Source of the DNA: an uncultured archaeon
GTDB lineage: Archaea > Nanobdellota > Nanobdellia > Pacearchaeales > GW2011-AR1
NCBI GenBank assembly: GCA_903828655.1
Contig: CAIKMX010000019.1
Location: forward strand, 1-33,784
Length of the DNA: 33,784 bases
Direction of reading: 5' to 3'
Both the position numbers and the translations under genes were made by a program. Under the pieces are notes generated by a model. The model was not told the DNA's origin, made no database searches, and saw only the letters and a list, made by a program, of their open reading frames with translations. Shown here in pieces: positions 6,258-15,400 of this stretch (position 1 is its first letter; each line of letters opens with the position of its first letter).

Positions 6258-8507
6258 ATGGTAAATTTGGGGCGAAACGTGCCTTTTGGGGTGGTCCTAA
6301 CTGGAGTTTTGGTTTCTTTCTTTCTTTCTTTGATACTACTATCTTCTTTGGCTTCGGCTTTTTCTTTTGATATGAATGTTTCTAACTCTAGGCCGCAGAT
6401 AAGCAAACCAATAACGTTCGGTCTTTTGATGAATGTCCCAGCGGGTGAAAGAGTTCCTGTTGAGGATTTTACACTTGAGGTTTTTGATGCAGATCATCCG
6501 GGGTCTTCTCTAGTCGTTTGCAATTTTTATGTAAATGGAACTGAAATATCTGGATGTAATGGAAGCGGGGTTATCATTTCCAAACTTTCTGTTCCATCAA
6601 ATTATGCTTTTGGAAATTTAAGTGGAACGGATGAGGGCGGAAATGGAAATCTTGAGACTTGGGGAACTGGGATGGGCTACTCTAATGGTAATTTTGTTTA
6701 TAGAGCATATTATAATACTTCTGCTCTTTCGGAGGGAAACTATCACTCTATCTTTAAATTCAGCATACCTGTTCCTTCTAGAACTTTTGCGAGTCCTGAG
6801 ATAAACTTTACAATAATGGAGCCTGTTTCTTTGTCTCTTTTTGATTTTAGTCCTTCTTGCGTTTATGAAAATCAGACTGTTAGCGTAAAGGCTGGCGTGA
6901 CGGGGAGCATAAGGAGTGTTATAGTTTCTATAAATTATGGAAACGGGACCATCACGAATAAAACTGCGATTAAATCTGGAGATAATTATTCCTATTCTCT
7001 TTCAGGACTTGGAGGGCAGAATTTATCATGGAAGTTTGTTGTAAAAGATTTATCAGGAACAACACTAAATAGTGCGGTTCAGAGTATTTATTTTTTGAAA
7101 AGAACTAAAATTAGTTTATCGCCTTCAGTTCCTAATGGATTAAACGGATGGTATGTAACTGAACCTTTTATGAGTCTTTCTAATCCGGATTCTTTTAATA
7201 TCTCTTATAGGTGGGACAGTGCAGCGCCACGATTATACGTTTCACCATTTAATTTAACTAATATCCCGAATCCTCCACCTCAGACTGCTGGAAGATTGAA
7301 ATTGACTTATTGGGCTGAAACGTCTTGCGGCGTTGAACCTTCTCAGATAGCTAATATTTTTGTTGATTTGACAACTCCAAGTCTTGGAAGTTTTGTTCCT
7401 CTTGATGGGGCAGTTATTAATAATAAAAATCCTAGAGTTTCTTTAGTTGTTGATGAGATATACGGAGATAATTCAGATATTAATAAAAGCTCTTTGGTTA
7501 TGAGAATGGATAATATTTCTTATAAGGTTAATGCTAGTGAATTAACTGGAACTAAATTGAGTGTTTATAGAAATTTTATGAATTTAAGTGAGGGAAAGCA
7601 TAGTGTTTTGGTTTCAGGAATGGATAATGCAGGGCATTCGTTTAGTACAAATTGGAGCTTTGAATTTGTTTCGGATAGCTCTTCAAATCTTGCGGTTTAT
7701 TCGCCTTTAGGTGGAATTTCAGGGATTAGACAGGTTTTATTTAATATTACTGTAAAGAATCCTTCTCGTATAGAATATTCGGATAACTCTGGGAGATGGA
7801 TGGTTTTATGCACAACTTGCACAAAAATTTCTAAGAAGGTATCTTTTAGTGAGGGATATCATGAAGTTGTTTTAAGAGCAACAGATATTTATAGCAATCA
7901 GGATGAGAAAAATTTAAACTTTTCTATTGATTCTAAAAAACCAAGAATTTCTTCTATAAAGCCAAGATCTAATGAGTATGTTAATGGCGATAGTGAATTT
8001 GTTATAAAATATAGTGAGGATAATTTGAAGAGCGTGGTGTTATACTATGGAAACTCTTCTGATGTTCATGCGCAGAGCCTTTCGTGTGATTCTGGAAATA
8101 GTGAAGAGTGTTCTGGAAAAGTGAATTTGACGGATTTTGATGGGCAGACAATTCTTTATTGGTTTGAAGTTTCAGATTATGTTACTTCTACATTATCTAG
8201 ACAGGTAAAGGTAAGGGTAGATACTACTGTTCCTATTTTGAACGTCATTTCTCCTAGCTTCGATGAAAATGGGACAGAAATGAATTATCAAAGAAATGTT
8301 TTGTTTAATTTCTCTATGAGCGAGAAATCAATAATAGAATATATGGATATTGATGCTCATTATCCTTCGTGGACAAAGATATGTATTGATTGTTCAAATT
8401 ATAATGGTTTCAAGAGATTTTCTTTAGGGGTGCATGATTTGACTATAAGGGCTTCTGACAGGGCAGGTAATTTTGACGAGAAAGAAGTTAGCTTTTTTGT
8501 TGTGTGA
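6258..8507 (+). CDS. Secreted multi-domain Ig-like surface protein (relative of the 2698 product)
   Basis: The protein has 749 residues. An in-frame TTG at 6255 directly precedes ATG 6258; the ATG fits the TATA spacing, so I use 6258. It has a signal peptide at 1-34 (SSLASA). The Cys-NG module has C88 and C100 (CNFYVNG-ISGCNG), but the Tyr-Gly run is replaced by a Gly/Asn-rich loop with GTGMGY. The rest follows the 2698 protein: PNGLNGWYVTEP, YRWD, IPNPPPQT, the long DEIYGDNSDIN Ig unit, then units ending DNAGH and DRAGN. No membrane anchor is present. It is clearly a divergent duplicate, but it lacks a downstream small Ig gene. It is probably a second version of the same surface fibre. Confidence 0.9.
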   Translation: MVNLGRNVPFGVVLTGVLVSFFLSLILLSSLASAFSFDMNVSNSRPQISKPITFGLLMNVPAGERVPVEDFTLEVFDADHPGSSLVVCNFYVNGTEISGCNGSGVIISKLSVPSNYAFGNLSGTDEGGNGNLETWGTGMGYSNGNFVYRAYYNTSALSEGNYHSIFKFSIPVPSRTFASPEINFTIMEPVSLSLFDFSPSCVYENQTVSVKAGVTGSIRSVIVSINYGNGTITNKTAIKSGDNYSYSLSGLGGQNLSWKFVVKDLSGTTLNSAVQSIYFLKRTKISLSPSVPNGLNGWYVTEPFMSLSNPDSFNISYRWDSAAPRLYVSPFNLTNIPNPPPQTAGRLKLTYWAETSCGVEPSQIANIFVDLTTPSLGSFVPLDGAVINNKNPRVSLVVDEIYGDNSDINKSSLVMRMDNISYKVNASELTGTKLSVYRNFMNLSEGKHSVLVSGMDNAGHSFSTNWSFEFVSDSSSNLAVYSPLGGISGIRQVLFNITVKNPSRIEYSDNSGRWMVLCTTCTKISKKVSFSEGYHEVVLRATDIYSNQDEKNLNFSIDSKKPRISSIKPRSNEYVNGDSEFVIKYSEDNLKSVVLYYGNSSDVHAQSLSCDSGNSEECSGKVNLTDFDGQTILYWFEVSDYVTSTLSRQVKVRVDTTVPILNVISPSFDENGTEMNYQRNVLFNFSMSEKSIIEYMDIDAHYPSWTKICIDCSNYNGFKRFSLGVHDLTIRASDRAGNFDEKEVSFFVV

Positions 8508-8564
8508 TGTTTTTGATTGCTAGTATTTTAATATTTTGAGTTGCTTTAAACTTAGAATGTATTT

Positions 8565-8628
8565 TTACCAAACTTGCTCGGTGTTAGATTTCATCATAAC
8601 ACCTCGCTCTTTTCGAACTTTTTGGTAA
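8565..8628. repeat. Nested inverted repeat, opposite-facing relative of the tail element
   Basis: The outer arms are TTACCAAA (8565-8572) and TTTGGTAA (8621-8628). The inner arms GGTGTTA (8580-8586) and TAACACC (8597-8603) surround GATTTCATCA. The outer arms are in the opposite order to the other copies. Read on the minus strand, the loop gives TGATGAAAT, similar to GATGAAAT in the plus-strand copies. Confidence 0.6.
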
Positions 8629-8725
8629 TTGCTCTTGGTTTTTACATACTTGTGCTGCTTAAATTTTTTGTTTAGCATTTTACTTATAAATACTGCTTAA
8701 CAATGATGAAATGCAGTTACTAAAA
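8621..8725 (+). repeat. Tail element copy 5a
   Basis: GGTAATTGC (8624-8632) pairs with GCAGTTACT (8713-8721) over nine positions if G-U pairs are allowed. ATGATGAAATGC and the trailing TAAAACGCGAGCG are family landmarks. Confidence 0.65.
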
Positions 8726-8737
8726 CGCGAGCGATAG

Positions 8738-8850
8738 TAAGTAATGTGTATGGCGAAGGTGGTGCTGGGAGCAATTCTTTGTGTTGTTTGTGTTGCCAGT
8801 GCTTAAAATAAAAGTTGCCCAGACCTTAGAAATTGAGATTACCTAAAAGC
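8738..8850 (+). repeat. Tail element copy 5b
   Basis: AGTAATGTGTATGGCGAAGG opens it and ATTGAGATTACCTAAAA (8832-8848) closes it, the latter identical to 1261-1277. The inner arms GGGAGCAA and TTGCCAG can pair with a small bulge. Confidence 0.75.
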
Positions 8851-8894
8851 GAGTGAGTGAAACGAACGAGCGTAAATATATCATCTCAACAATG

Positions 8895-8904
8895 TTTTTA
8901 TAGT
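8895..8904 (+). promoter_or_regulatory. TATA box for the 8924 gene
   Basis: TTTTTATAGT, 20-29 bases before ATG 8924, predicting a leaderless transcript. The shared AAGTAGTA box of the 2698, 6258 and 12481 promoters is absent here. Confidence 0.6.
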
Positions 8905-8923
8905 ATGTTTTGCTGTTGAATTT

Positions 8924-11900
8924 ATGAAAGAAGAGGTCGGTGCTAGACATGTTCGTAAAGTGAAAATTGTTGAATTCTCTATTGTACTTGTATTCTTTGT
9001 ACTGATGTTTTTTATTTCATATTCTTATTTTGGATGGAGGATTGATTTGGGTTTTGATAAGATGAATAAAGGAATTAGCGGGAATGTTATATTTGGAAAT
9101 AGTGTTGAAGGAACTTTATATATTGAAGAACCTTTAGTGGGGATATATAATAATGTTCCACAGTGGTATTTTCCTAAGTTTAAAACAAAACTTGGAGAGG
9201 GGTCTTATGATGATTTTGGGAGTATTGTTGTTGAGAACGATATTCTTTATACTGTTGGAAAGCAAACTAAGAGTATGTTTGCTTTGAATGCGAGTACGGG
9301 ACAACAAATATGGAGGGCTTGGCTTAATGTTAGTGATCCAACTTATGAGGCTGCTTCAGATGGAACGCCCCTCCTTGGTTCTGATGGGCAATCTTTATGG
9401 ATTAATGTTTATAGTGATACTTATATTGGGTCTGACAGTGGAGATAATGACGGATTGTTTAAACTTAACAAATCTAATGGGGTTATTTTATGTCATAAAT
9501 CCGAATGTAATACTCCTGGAGCACATGGAGTATATGAGGGTTCTTCACAGAGTCCTGAAATTCTTGGAAATTTGATTATTATACCTTGTAGAAATGGAAA
9601 GGTTTATGCCTATAATAGTAATGACTGCTCTTTAAACTGGACATATTCTGTCTCGGGGTATAGACCCGATGTTCCTAGTACTCCTTTAGCAATAAGTGAC
9701 TCTGCATATCCTAATGCTTCTAGTGTGGTATTCTTCGTCGCAAGATTGGGTGCAACTAGCTCTGGAGGAGATATTTTTTATCTTGTTAATGCAACTAATG
9801 GGCAGAAAATCTGGGGAAAAGATATTATGCCTCTTGTTGTCGAAGGAGATCATGGGGGATGGGATGTTTATCCTTCCTATGCTGAAGGAGTTATCTATGC
9901 TGGAATAAAAGATCCGGAGGTTTATTCGGGGATTTATGCGTTAAATGTTTCAAGCGGAAATGTAATCTGGAATTATTCCATATCTGCTGGATTGAGTAAC
10001 ATTGCACACTATCAAGATAGAGTAATATTTGGTGATTTTGATGGAAGAATAAGAATTCTTAATAAGATAAATGGGCAACTTATTTGTTCTGCGAATACGA
10101 ATGGATACTCTCCTGGTGCGACTAGTGCTCCGGTTTATCAGGGGCCTTCAATTTCTGATGACTTGGGAGTAGGTTTTGTTGGAACTATTTCTGGAGAATA
10201 TTATCTGTTCAATGTGACTGATTGCAGTATTTTATGGAATTATCATCATTGGAAAGATGGAACTCCTGCAAGCATATTTTCTGCACCAGCAATTTCTATG
10301 GGGAAGTCTTTTATTAAATCAGATAACACATATGTTTATGGGTTTTTACATGGGGATGGAAGTGCAGAATGGACAAAATATGGAATGCTTAATGGAACTT
10401 CTAATTGCAAGGGATGTTTGACTAGTCTTAAGTATGTTGAAAGCAAGTGTCTTAAGTCTTCTAGTGAAATTATCTCATGCATTTTTAAAAATAATCTTGA
10501 TGAGAATGTTATCTTCAATATGTCTTATGAAAATAAGAGTCGTGATTGGTTTGATGATAATGGCAATCTTGTTGGAAATTCTATGAATAATGTTTTGATT
10601 ATTCTCCCTGGAGAGACAAGAGTTGTGTCATTTAATCATACTATTACTGAGTTTAGTCAGTGTAGAAATTTAGATCAGGCCGGTGAGACATATATCATGT
10701 TAGATAATATAAGTGCCAGGGGGATGGATCCTTGTATAAGAATTAATGCTCCAAATATTACTTTGGATTGTCAGGGATATTCGGTTTTTGATATCCTTAT
10801 GAACAGTAACGCACTTTATTCAAATCAGCTAAACACTACAATACAAAATTGTAATTTTGTTAGCGTTGATGGGAAGCCGATTATTTTGGATGATGCAAAC
10901 TTTTCCAGGGTATACAATACCTCTATTCTGGGCACCTACCTGGGACTAGTCGCGACAAGAAGTAATAATCTGATAATTAAAGGTAACCATATTAGCCCTT
11001 ATAGCGGGATGGGTATCTATTTGGAGGGGTCTAATTCTGCTTTAATAGAAGATAACTTTTTTAGTGATGGGGGATATATCGGTTTGTATCTTAGCTCAAA
11101 CAATAACCTCATAAATAATATCATAGATATTCCCAGCCGTTTTGGGGTGATTTTAACGGGGTCTGTTAATAATACATTCCTGAATTTATCTTATGTTAAT
11201 CATGATCCTGAAGTGGCGCTTGAGGCTGTCAGTGGGAATTCAAAATTTGTTAGAAAGTGGTATTATCTTGCAAGAGTTATAGATAACCGCACAAAAGAGC
11301 CTATTTCGGATGTTACTATTAGCGCGAAAAATAAAACTAATGCGCAAGAGTTTGATTTAACAACAGACGCTCAAGGATATATCCCTCTAGCCAATATAAC
11401 TGACTATTCTCGCGGGGGAAGGAATATTTCATATTATAGTCCGTACAATATAACTGTTGAAAAGTGGGGATATAGAACTTTAGTGGTAAAATACAATGTT
11501 ACAGAAAACCTAAATAATTTAACGGTATTGTTTGAAATGGAAAATTTGTGCGGCAACAATGCTTGTGATTCTTCCTATGGGGAAAGTTGTTCAGTATGCT
11601 CTTTGGATTGTGGAGTTTGTGTGACTCCCACCACTCCTGTTACTAGCAGTGGGGGCGGTGGAGGCGGCGGCGGGAATGTATTGAATGGTACGGTTATTGT
11701 GATAAATGAGAGTGAACTTTCTGCTGGAACTGAAAATGCTTTAGGTGTGGGAGATATAGCAAGATTTGATTTATCTGAAGATTCTGGTGTTTCTGAGCAA
11801 CATTCTTTAAGTGTTACAAGTGTTGATGAGGCTGAAAACAGCGTCGATATTGTTATACAATCAACTCCGCAGAATGCTAAACTTGTTGTTGGAACTCCTG

Positions 11901-12187
11901 AGAAGTTTGAACTTGATGGTGATGGGTATTATGATGTTAGAGTGAGTTTGAATTCTATTAAGAATAATAGAGCCTATATTGGAGTTGGAAGAATTGTTGA
12001 AAATGTTTTGACGGGAGAGGGAGCTATTCATTCTGAGAATGGAGAGATAATTTCTCAAGATTCTTCAAGTTCTAAGAGAAATTATTTTTGGGTAATTATG
12101 ATTGGATCTATTATCCTTGCTCTGGGATTGATTGTTTGGACATTGACGAGGATAAATAAATATAGAAGTAATGCTGAGGTGAAATAG
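8924..12187 (+). CDS. Membrane-anchored PQQ-propeller/beta-helix surface protein
   Basis: The protein has 1087 residues. A hydrophobic N-terminal segment lies at 14-36. Residues ~70-485 contain PQQ/BamB-like beta-propeller repeats (LNASTGQQIWRAW, LNKSNGVILCH, LVNATNGQKIWG, LNVSSGNVIWNY). Residues ~590-770 are a NosD-like right-handed beta-helix (ITLDCQGYSV, GNHISPYSGMGIYL). Residues ~779-850 resemble a CarboxypepD_reg Ig-like fold (RVIDNRTKEPISDVTI). A Cys cluster at ~875-901 (CGNNACD, GESCSVCSLDCGVC) precedes an SSGGGGGGGG linker. The C-terminal module at ~930-1045 is shared with the 23537 protein, then a membrane helix at ~1052-1075 and a basic tail. It probably displays carbohydrate- or ligand-binding domains outside the cell. 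No PQQ-dependent enzyme activity can be claimed; such propellers are often binding scaffolds. Confidence 0.88.
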   Translation: MKEEVGARHVRKVKIVEFSIVLVFFVLMFFISYSYFGWRIDLGFDKMNKGISGNVIFGNSVEGTLYIEEPLVGIYNNVPQWYFPKFKTKLGEGSYDDFGSIVVENDILYTVGKQTKSMFALNASTGQQIWRAWLNVSDPTYEAASDGTPLLGSDGQSLWINVYSDTYIGSDSGDNDGLFKLNKSNGVILCHKSECNTPGAHGVYEGSSQSPEILGNLIIIPCRNGKVYAYNSNDCSLNWTYSVSGYRPDVPSTPLAISDSAYPNASSVVFFVARLGATSSGGDIFYLVNATNGQKIWGKDIMPLVVEGDHGGWDVYPSYAEGVIYAGIKDPEVYSGIYALNVSSGNVIWNYSISAGLSNIAHYQDRVIFGDFDGRIRILNKINGQLICSANTNGYSPGATSAPVYQGPSISDDLGVGFVGTISGEYYLFNVTDCSILWNYHHWKDGTPASIFSAPAISMGKSFIKSDNTYVYGFLHGDGSAEWTKYGMLNGTSNCKGCLTSLKYVESKCLKSSSEIISCIFKNNLDENVIFNMSYENKSRDWFDDNGNLVGNSMNNVLIILPGETRVVSFNHTITEFSQCRNLDQAGETYIMLDNISARGMDPCIRINAPNITLDCQGYSVFDILMNSNALYSNQLNTTIQNCNFVSVDGKPIILDDANFSRVYNTSILGTYLGLVATRSNNLIIKGNHISPYSGMGIYLEGSNSALIEDNFFSDGGYIGLYLSSNNNLINNIIDIPSRFGVILTGSVNNTFLNLSYVNHDPEVALEAVSGNSKFVRKWYYLARVIDNRTKEPISDVTISAKNKTNAQEFDLTTDAQGYIPLANITDYSRGGRNISYYSPYNITVEKWGYRTLVVKYNVTENLNNLTVLFEMENLCGNNACDSSYGESCSVCSLDCGVCVTPTTPVTSSGGGGGGGGNVLNGTVIVINESELSAGTENALGVGDIARFDLSEDSGVSEQHSLSVTSVDEAENSVDIVIQSTPQNAKLVVGTPEKFELDGDGYYDVRVSLNSIKNNRAYIGVGRIVENVLTGEGAIHSENGEIISQDSSSSKRNYFWVIMIGSIILALGLIVWTLTRINKYRSNAEVK

Positions 12188-12209
12188 AGTTTGATAATAA
12201 TAATTTAAG

Positions 12210-12265
12210 TTGCTAAGTCTTGAAATAATACCTAACTTTGCAAGGATGAAATTGAGATACCAAAA
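12210..12265 (+). repeat. Tail element copy 6 (3' part)
   Basis: TTGCTAAGTCTTGAAATAAT then CTTTGCAAGGATGAAATTGAGATACC aligns in order with 70-117. It starts 23 nt after the stop of the 8924 gene. No 5' arm was found between the stop and the copy. Confidence 0.7.
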
Positions 12266-12318
12266 ATCTTAAGGATTCCTGTAAGGTAACCACATTATTT
12301 GTTATTTGTTATTTGTCT

Positions 12319-12341
12319 TTAGTTGTAGCAAATTGTACAAC
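12319..12341. promoter_or_regulatory. Conserved GTTGTA-TACAAC inverted repeat, copy B
   Basis: It matches 2611-2633 at 22 of 23 positions; the single change is in the central spacer (ATTA/ATTG), so both arms are kept. It lies upstream of the 12481 promoter. Confidence 0.6.
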
Positions 12342-12358
12342 TTTGTTTTTTTATTTTC

Positions 12359-12460
12359 TTTCATCAATTAAAAGGTCAAGAGTAGCTTATCGCTCTCTTT
12401 TAATCAAATTGATGAATATTTCTTTTCATCAATTCGAAGTAGTAAGACATGTTTATATAG
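12359..12460 (+). promoter_or_regulatory. Full promoter module of the 12481 gene
   Basis: It has the same order as 6141-6238: TTTCATCAAT, AAGGTCAAGAGT with downstream CTCTCTTTT, a perfect 10-bp hairpin AATTGATGAA (12407-12416) / TTCATCAATT (12425-12434), box GAAGTAGTAAGACATG, and TATA TTTATATAG (12452-12460). The hairpin arms differ from those at 6187-6208 yet stay complementary. The TATA box sits 21-29 bases before ATG 12481, which decides the start. Confidence 0.7.
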
Positions 12461-12480
12461 AAGTTAGTTGTTTGGTATTC

Positions 12481-15400
12481 ATGGAAAAAAGGAGTACGCA
12501 CTTTGCGTTAATGATTGTTCTAGCTTTTATTTTAGTGTTTGCTTCGAGTTTCGCATTTGTTTCTGCAGTTTCTTCGTCGACAAAAATTGCTGACGTTGGA
12601 TATATTTTAGTTAACAAAAGAAATCCTAATCAAGATATCTTGAATGTTTTTTCTGAACTTGGTTTGAGTTATACTTTGATTGAAGACAGAAATGTTTTGA
12701 AATATTACTCTAATGGTTCTCTTTCAAGATTCAGATTTTTGTTTGTTGATGATTTTAGATTGAATAATGCTAGAAAGATTCCAATATCTAATTTCCCAAG
12801 TGTTATTATGAATAGCTATTATGGGAAGGATTGGGGTTTGACTGATAACGAGGGAGTTTCTCAGCTTACTTCTAATGTCCCTTTGGAAGTCAGAATGATT
12901 AATGATGGAATTTTGCAAGTTTATACAATGTCTCAGGCTTCTATGGTGGGAGAATTTATCCCTTATTTTTATATTGATGATTTGAATAAGGCAAATATGA
13001 CTAGTGTTGCTAGAACTTATGTGGGGGGAATAACTAATATCAATGATTTTGGTGATGTCATTGGATATTTAGCTAATGGAACAAGACTTTTGAATGGTAA
13101 AACTTCTAATGGTAAAATGTGTTTCTTTGGGATTGCTAAGACTAAGTACTGGACTCCTGAAGCAAGACAGATGTTCCTTGATTGCGTAGGATATGTCGGA
13201 ACTGTATGTTCTTTTGATTCAGATTGTGGTACAAATAGCACTGGATTAAAATATTGCTCTGGAACTTCTGGAAAGGATGTTTATCAAGATTCTTCTAGAA
13301 TGAGATGCATATATCCTAATAGTGCAAGATCTGAGTGCGTTGCTGATTCTACACCCCAATTTGTTGAGAGCTGTGATTATGGATGTGCTAACGGAGCTTG
13401 CTTACCTCAATGTACTCTTAATCCTTTGAATTTATCTAATTGTGGGAGTGAATCTTATTCTGCTAACTTTTGTATTTTGAATAACGTGACTAGAACCCAT
13501 CAAATGCCAACTTGTTCTTTGTTAGGAACTTGTGGTTTTGATATTATAAACGAAACTGTTGCAGTTTGTGCTTATGGGTGTTTGGATGGAAATTGCTTGC
13601 CTCGTTGTACTAAGAATTCAGATTGTGATGACTTAAATGGTTCTACTGAAGATATCTGTTTGTATCCTAATACTCTTAATTCGACGTGTGTACACAATCC
13701 TATTATATGTTCTTCTAATTCAGACTGTGGAACTGACGGATATGTTGGAAATGCTTTTTGCTCGCTGAATGGTTCTTATCAGAATTACACTACTTTCACA
13801 TGTAATAATGCTGGAACTTCGAGTTCTGTTTGTTCAAACTCAACTAACACTCGATTATTACAGCAGTGTGCTGGTTCTTGCACTAATGGATTATGTGTAG
13901 AATGCTTGAAAGATACTGATTGTGGAGTTGATTTCTTTTCTAATAAATTTTGTAATGGGCCTTCTGGGAAGGATGTTTTCAGGAACTTTACTGATTATAC
14001 CTGTTCAAATTTCAGATGTGTTGTTAATACTACTAAAATACTGAATGAAACTTGTTCAGATACTTGCATTGATGGAAGTTGCAGAAATATAGTATGTTCT
14101 TCTAATTCAGATTGTGATGATGATAGCGTTTATACTCTCGATGAGTGTGCTAACCCTGGAACGACACAAAGTTTCTGTACTCACACTCCAATAAATTGTG
14201 TTTCTAATCTTGATTGTGGAACTACGGGTAACTTTGGAAATGAATATTGCATGAATAACGGTATATTCAAAAACTATCAGAATGCTACATGTTTGAATCC
14301 CGGGACGATTAATTCTATTTGTGTTATTAGTCAGGCCCAAGTATTGGGATTGAATTGTGGGACTCCAAGTTATGGAAATTGGAGCGGAAATTTCTGTAAG
14401 AATGGTGATGTTTATCATTCAAGAAGCTCTTTTGACAAAGGGTGTTTCATTCCTTCTAATGGAAATGCAACATGCTTTTCAAATCAATCCGGATTAACAG
14501 ACAGTTTAGTGCAGGAATGTGATTTAGGATGTTCTAATGGAGCTTGTTTAATCCCTCAGTGTACTATTAATCCATTAAATTTATCAAAGTGTGTAAGCGA
14601 GTCTTATTCTGCTAAATTTTGTATCGCTAAGAATGTAACCAGATATCACATTACACCAACTTGTTCTATTCAAGGAACTTGCGGGGTGAATAATGTGACT
14701 GAAACTGTACAGGTTTGTGATTATGGCTGTTTGAATGGAAATTGCACACAACCTCAATGTACAAGGAACTCTGATTGTGGAAGCGCTAGTTCTTCATTAG
14801 TATGCCAGGGTGATGATTCTTATAATAAAACAATAACTCCAACTTGTTCTTTGCTTGGAACTTGCTCTAATGTAAACTCTTCAGTTTTATTTGAAGATTG
14901 TGCTTATGGATGTGCAAACGGACATTGTTTGCCTCAATGTACTCAAAATTCTGATTGTGATGATGGAGTATTCTGTAATGGTGGGGAAACTTGTGCTAAC
15001 TCTCGATGTGTATCTCCTTCGGCTAGTGTAAACTGTTCTGGATTTAATCTTCCGGCAATAGCAAAATGTGATAATGTTCCAGATTCGAATCCTTTTACAT
15101 GGGATACTGCTTCGGCATTTGTTTCTCAATGTAGTGAGAGTTTGAAGGGATGTACTACGTCAAGCTATAACTTTATGCATATGCTAATAATAGGAAAGTG
15201 CGGTGTTGCTTGCCTTAATAACTCTGGCTGTTCTGGTTTGACTAATAATTATTGTGATGGAGAGGTTGCAGTCCATAATCTTGGGGTTTGCTCTGGAACT
15301 TACAGTTGTGTAGTGAACAGCACTAGAGAAACTTGCGATCATGACTGTTTAAATGGGCAGTGTGTAGATGAATGTTCTCAAGATTCTGATTGTGAAGCGG

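Larger units (their letters stand above)
8508..8923. other. 416-nt intergenic region with three adjacent structured elements
   Basis: No coding frame was found. It contains an inverted TTACCAAA/TTTGGTAA hairpin unit (8565-8628), tail element copy 5a (8621-8725), tail element copy 5b (8738-8850), a GAGTGAGTGAAACGAACGAG stretch, and the TATA box of the 8924 gene (8895-8904). Confidence 0.7.

Noticed and set aside
6622-6804. Short ORF inside the 6258 gene
   Set aside because: It is a frame shadow within a conserved coding region.
12313-12480. N-terminal extension of the Cys-rich protein
   Set aside because: The frame is open, but it contains the promoter module and TATA box, and a proper signal peptide starts at ATG 12481.
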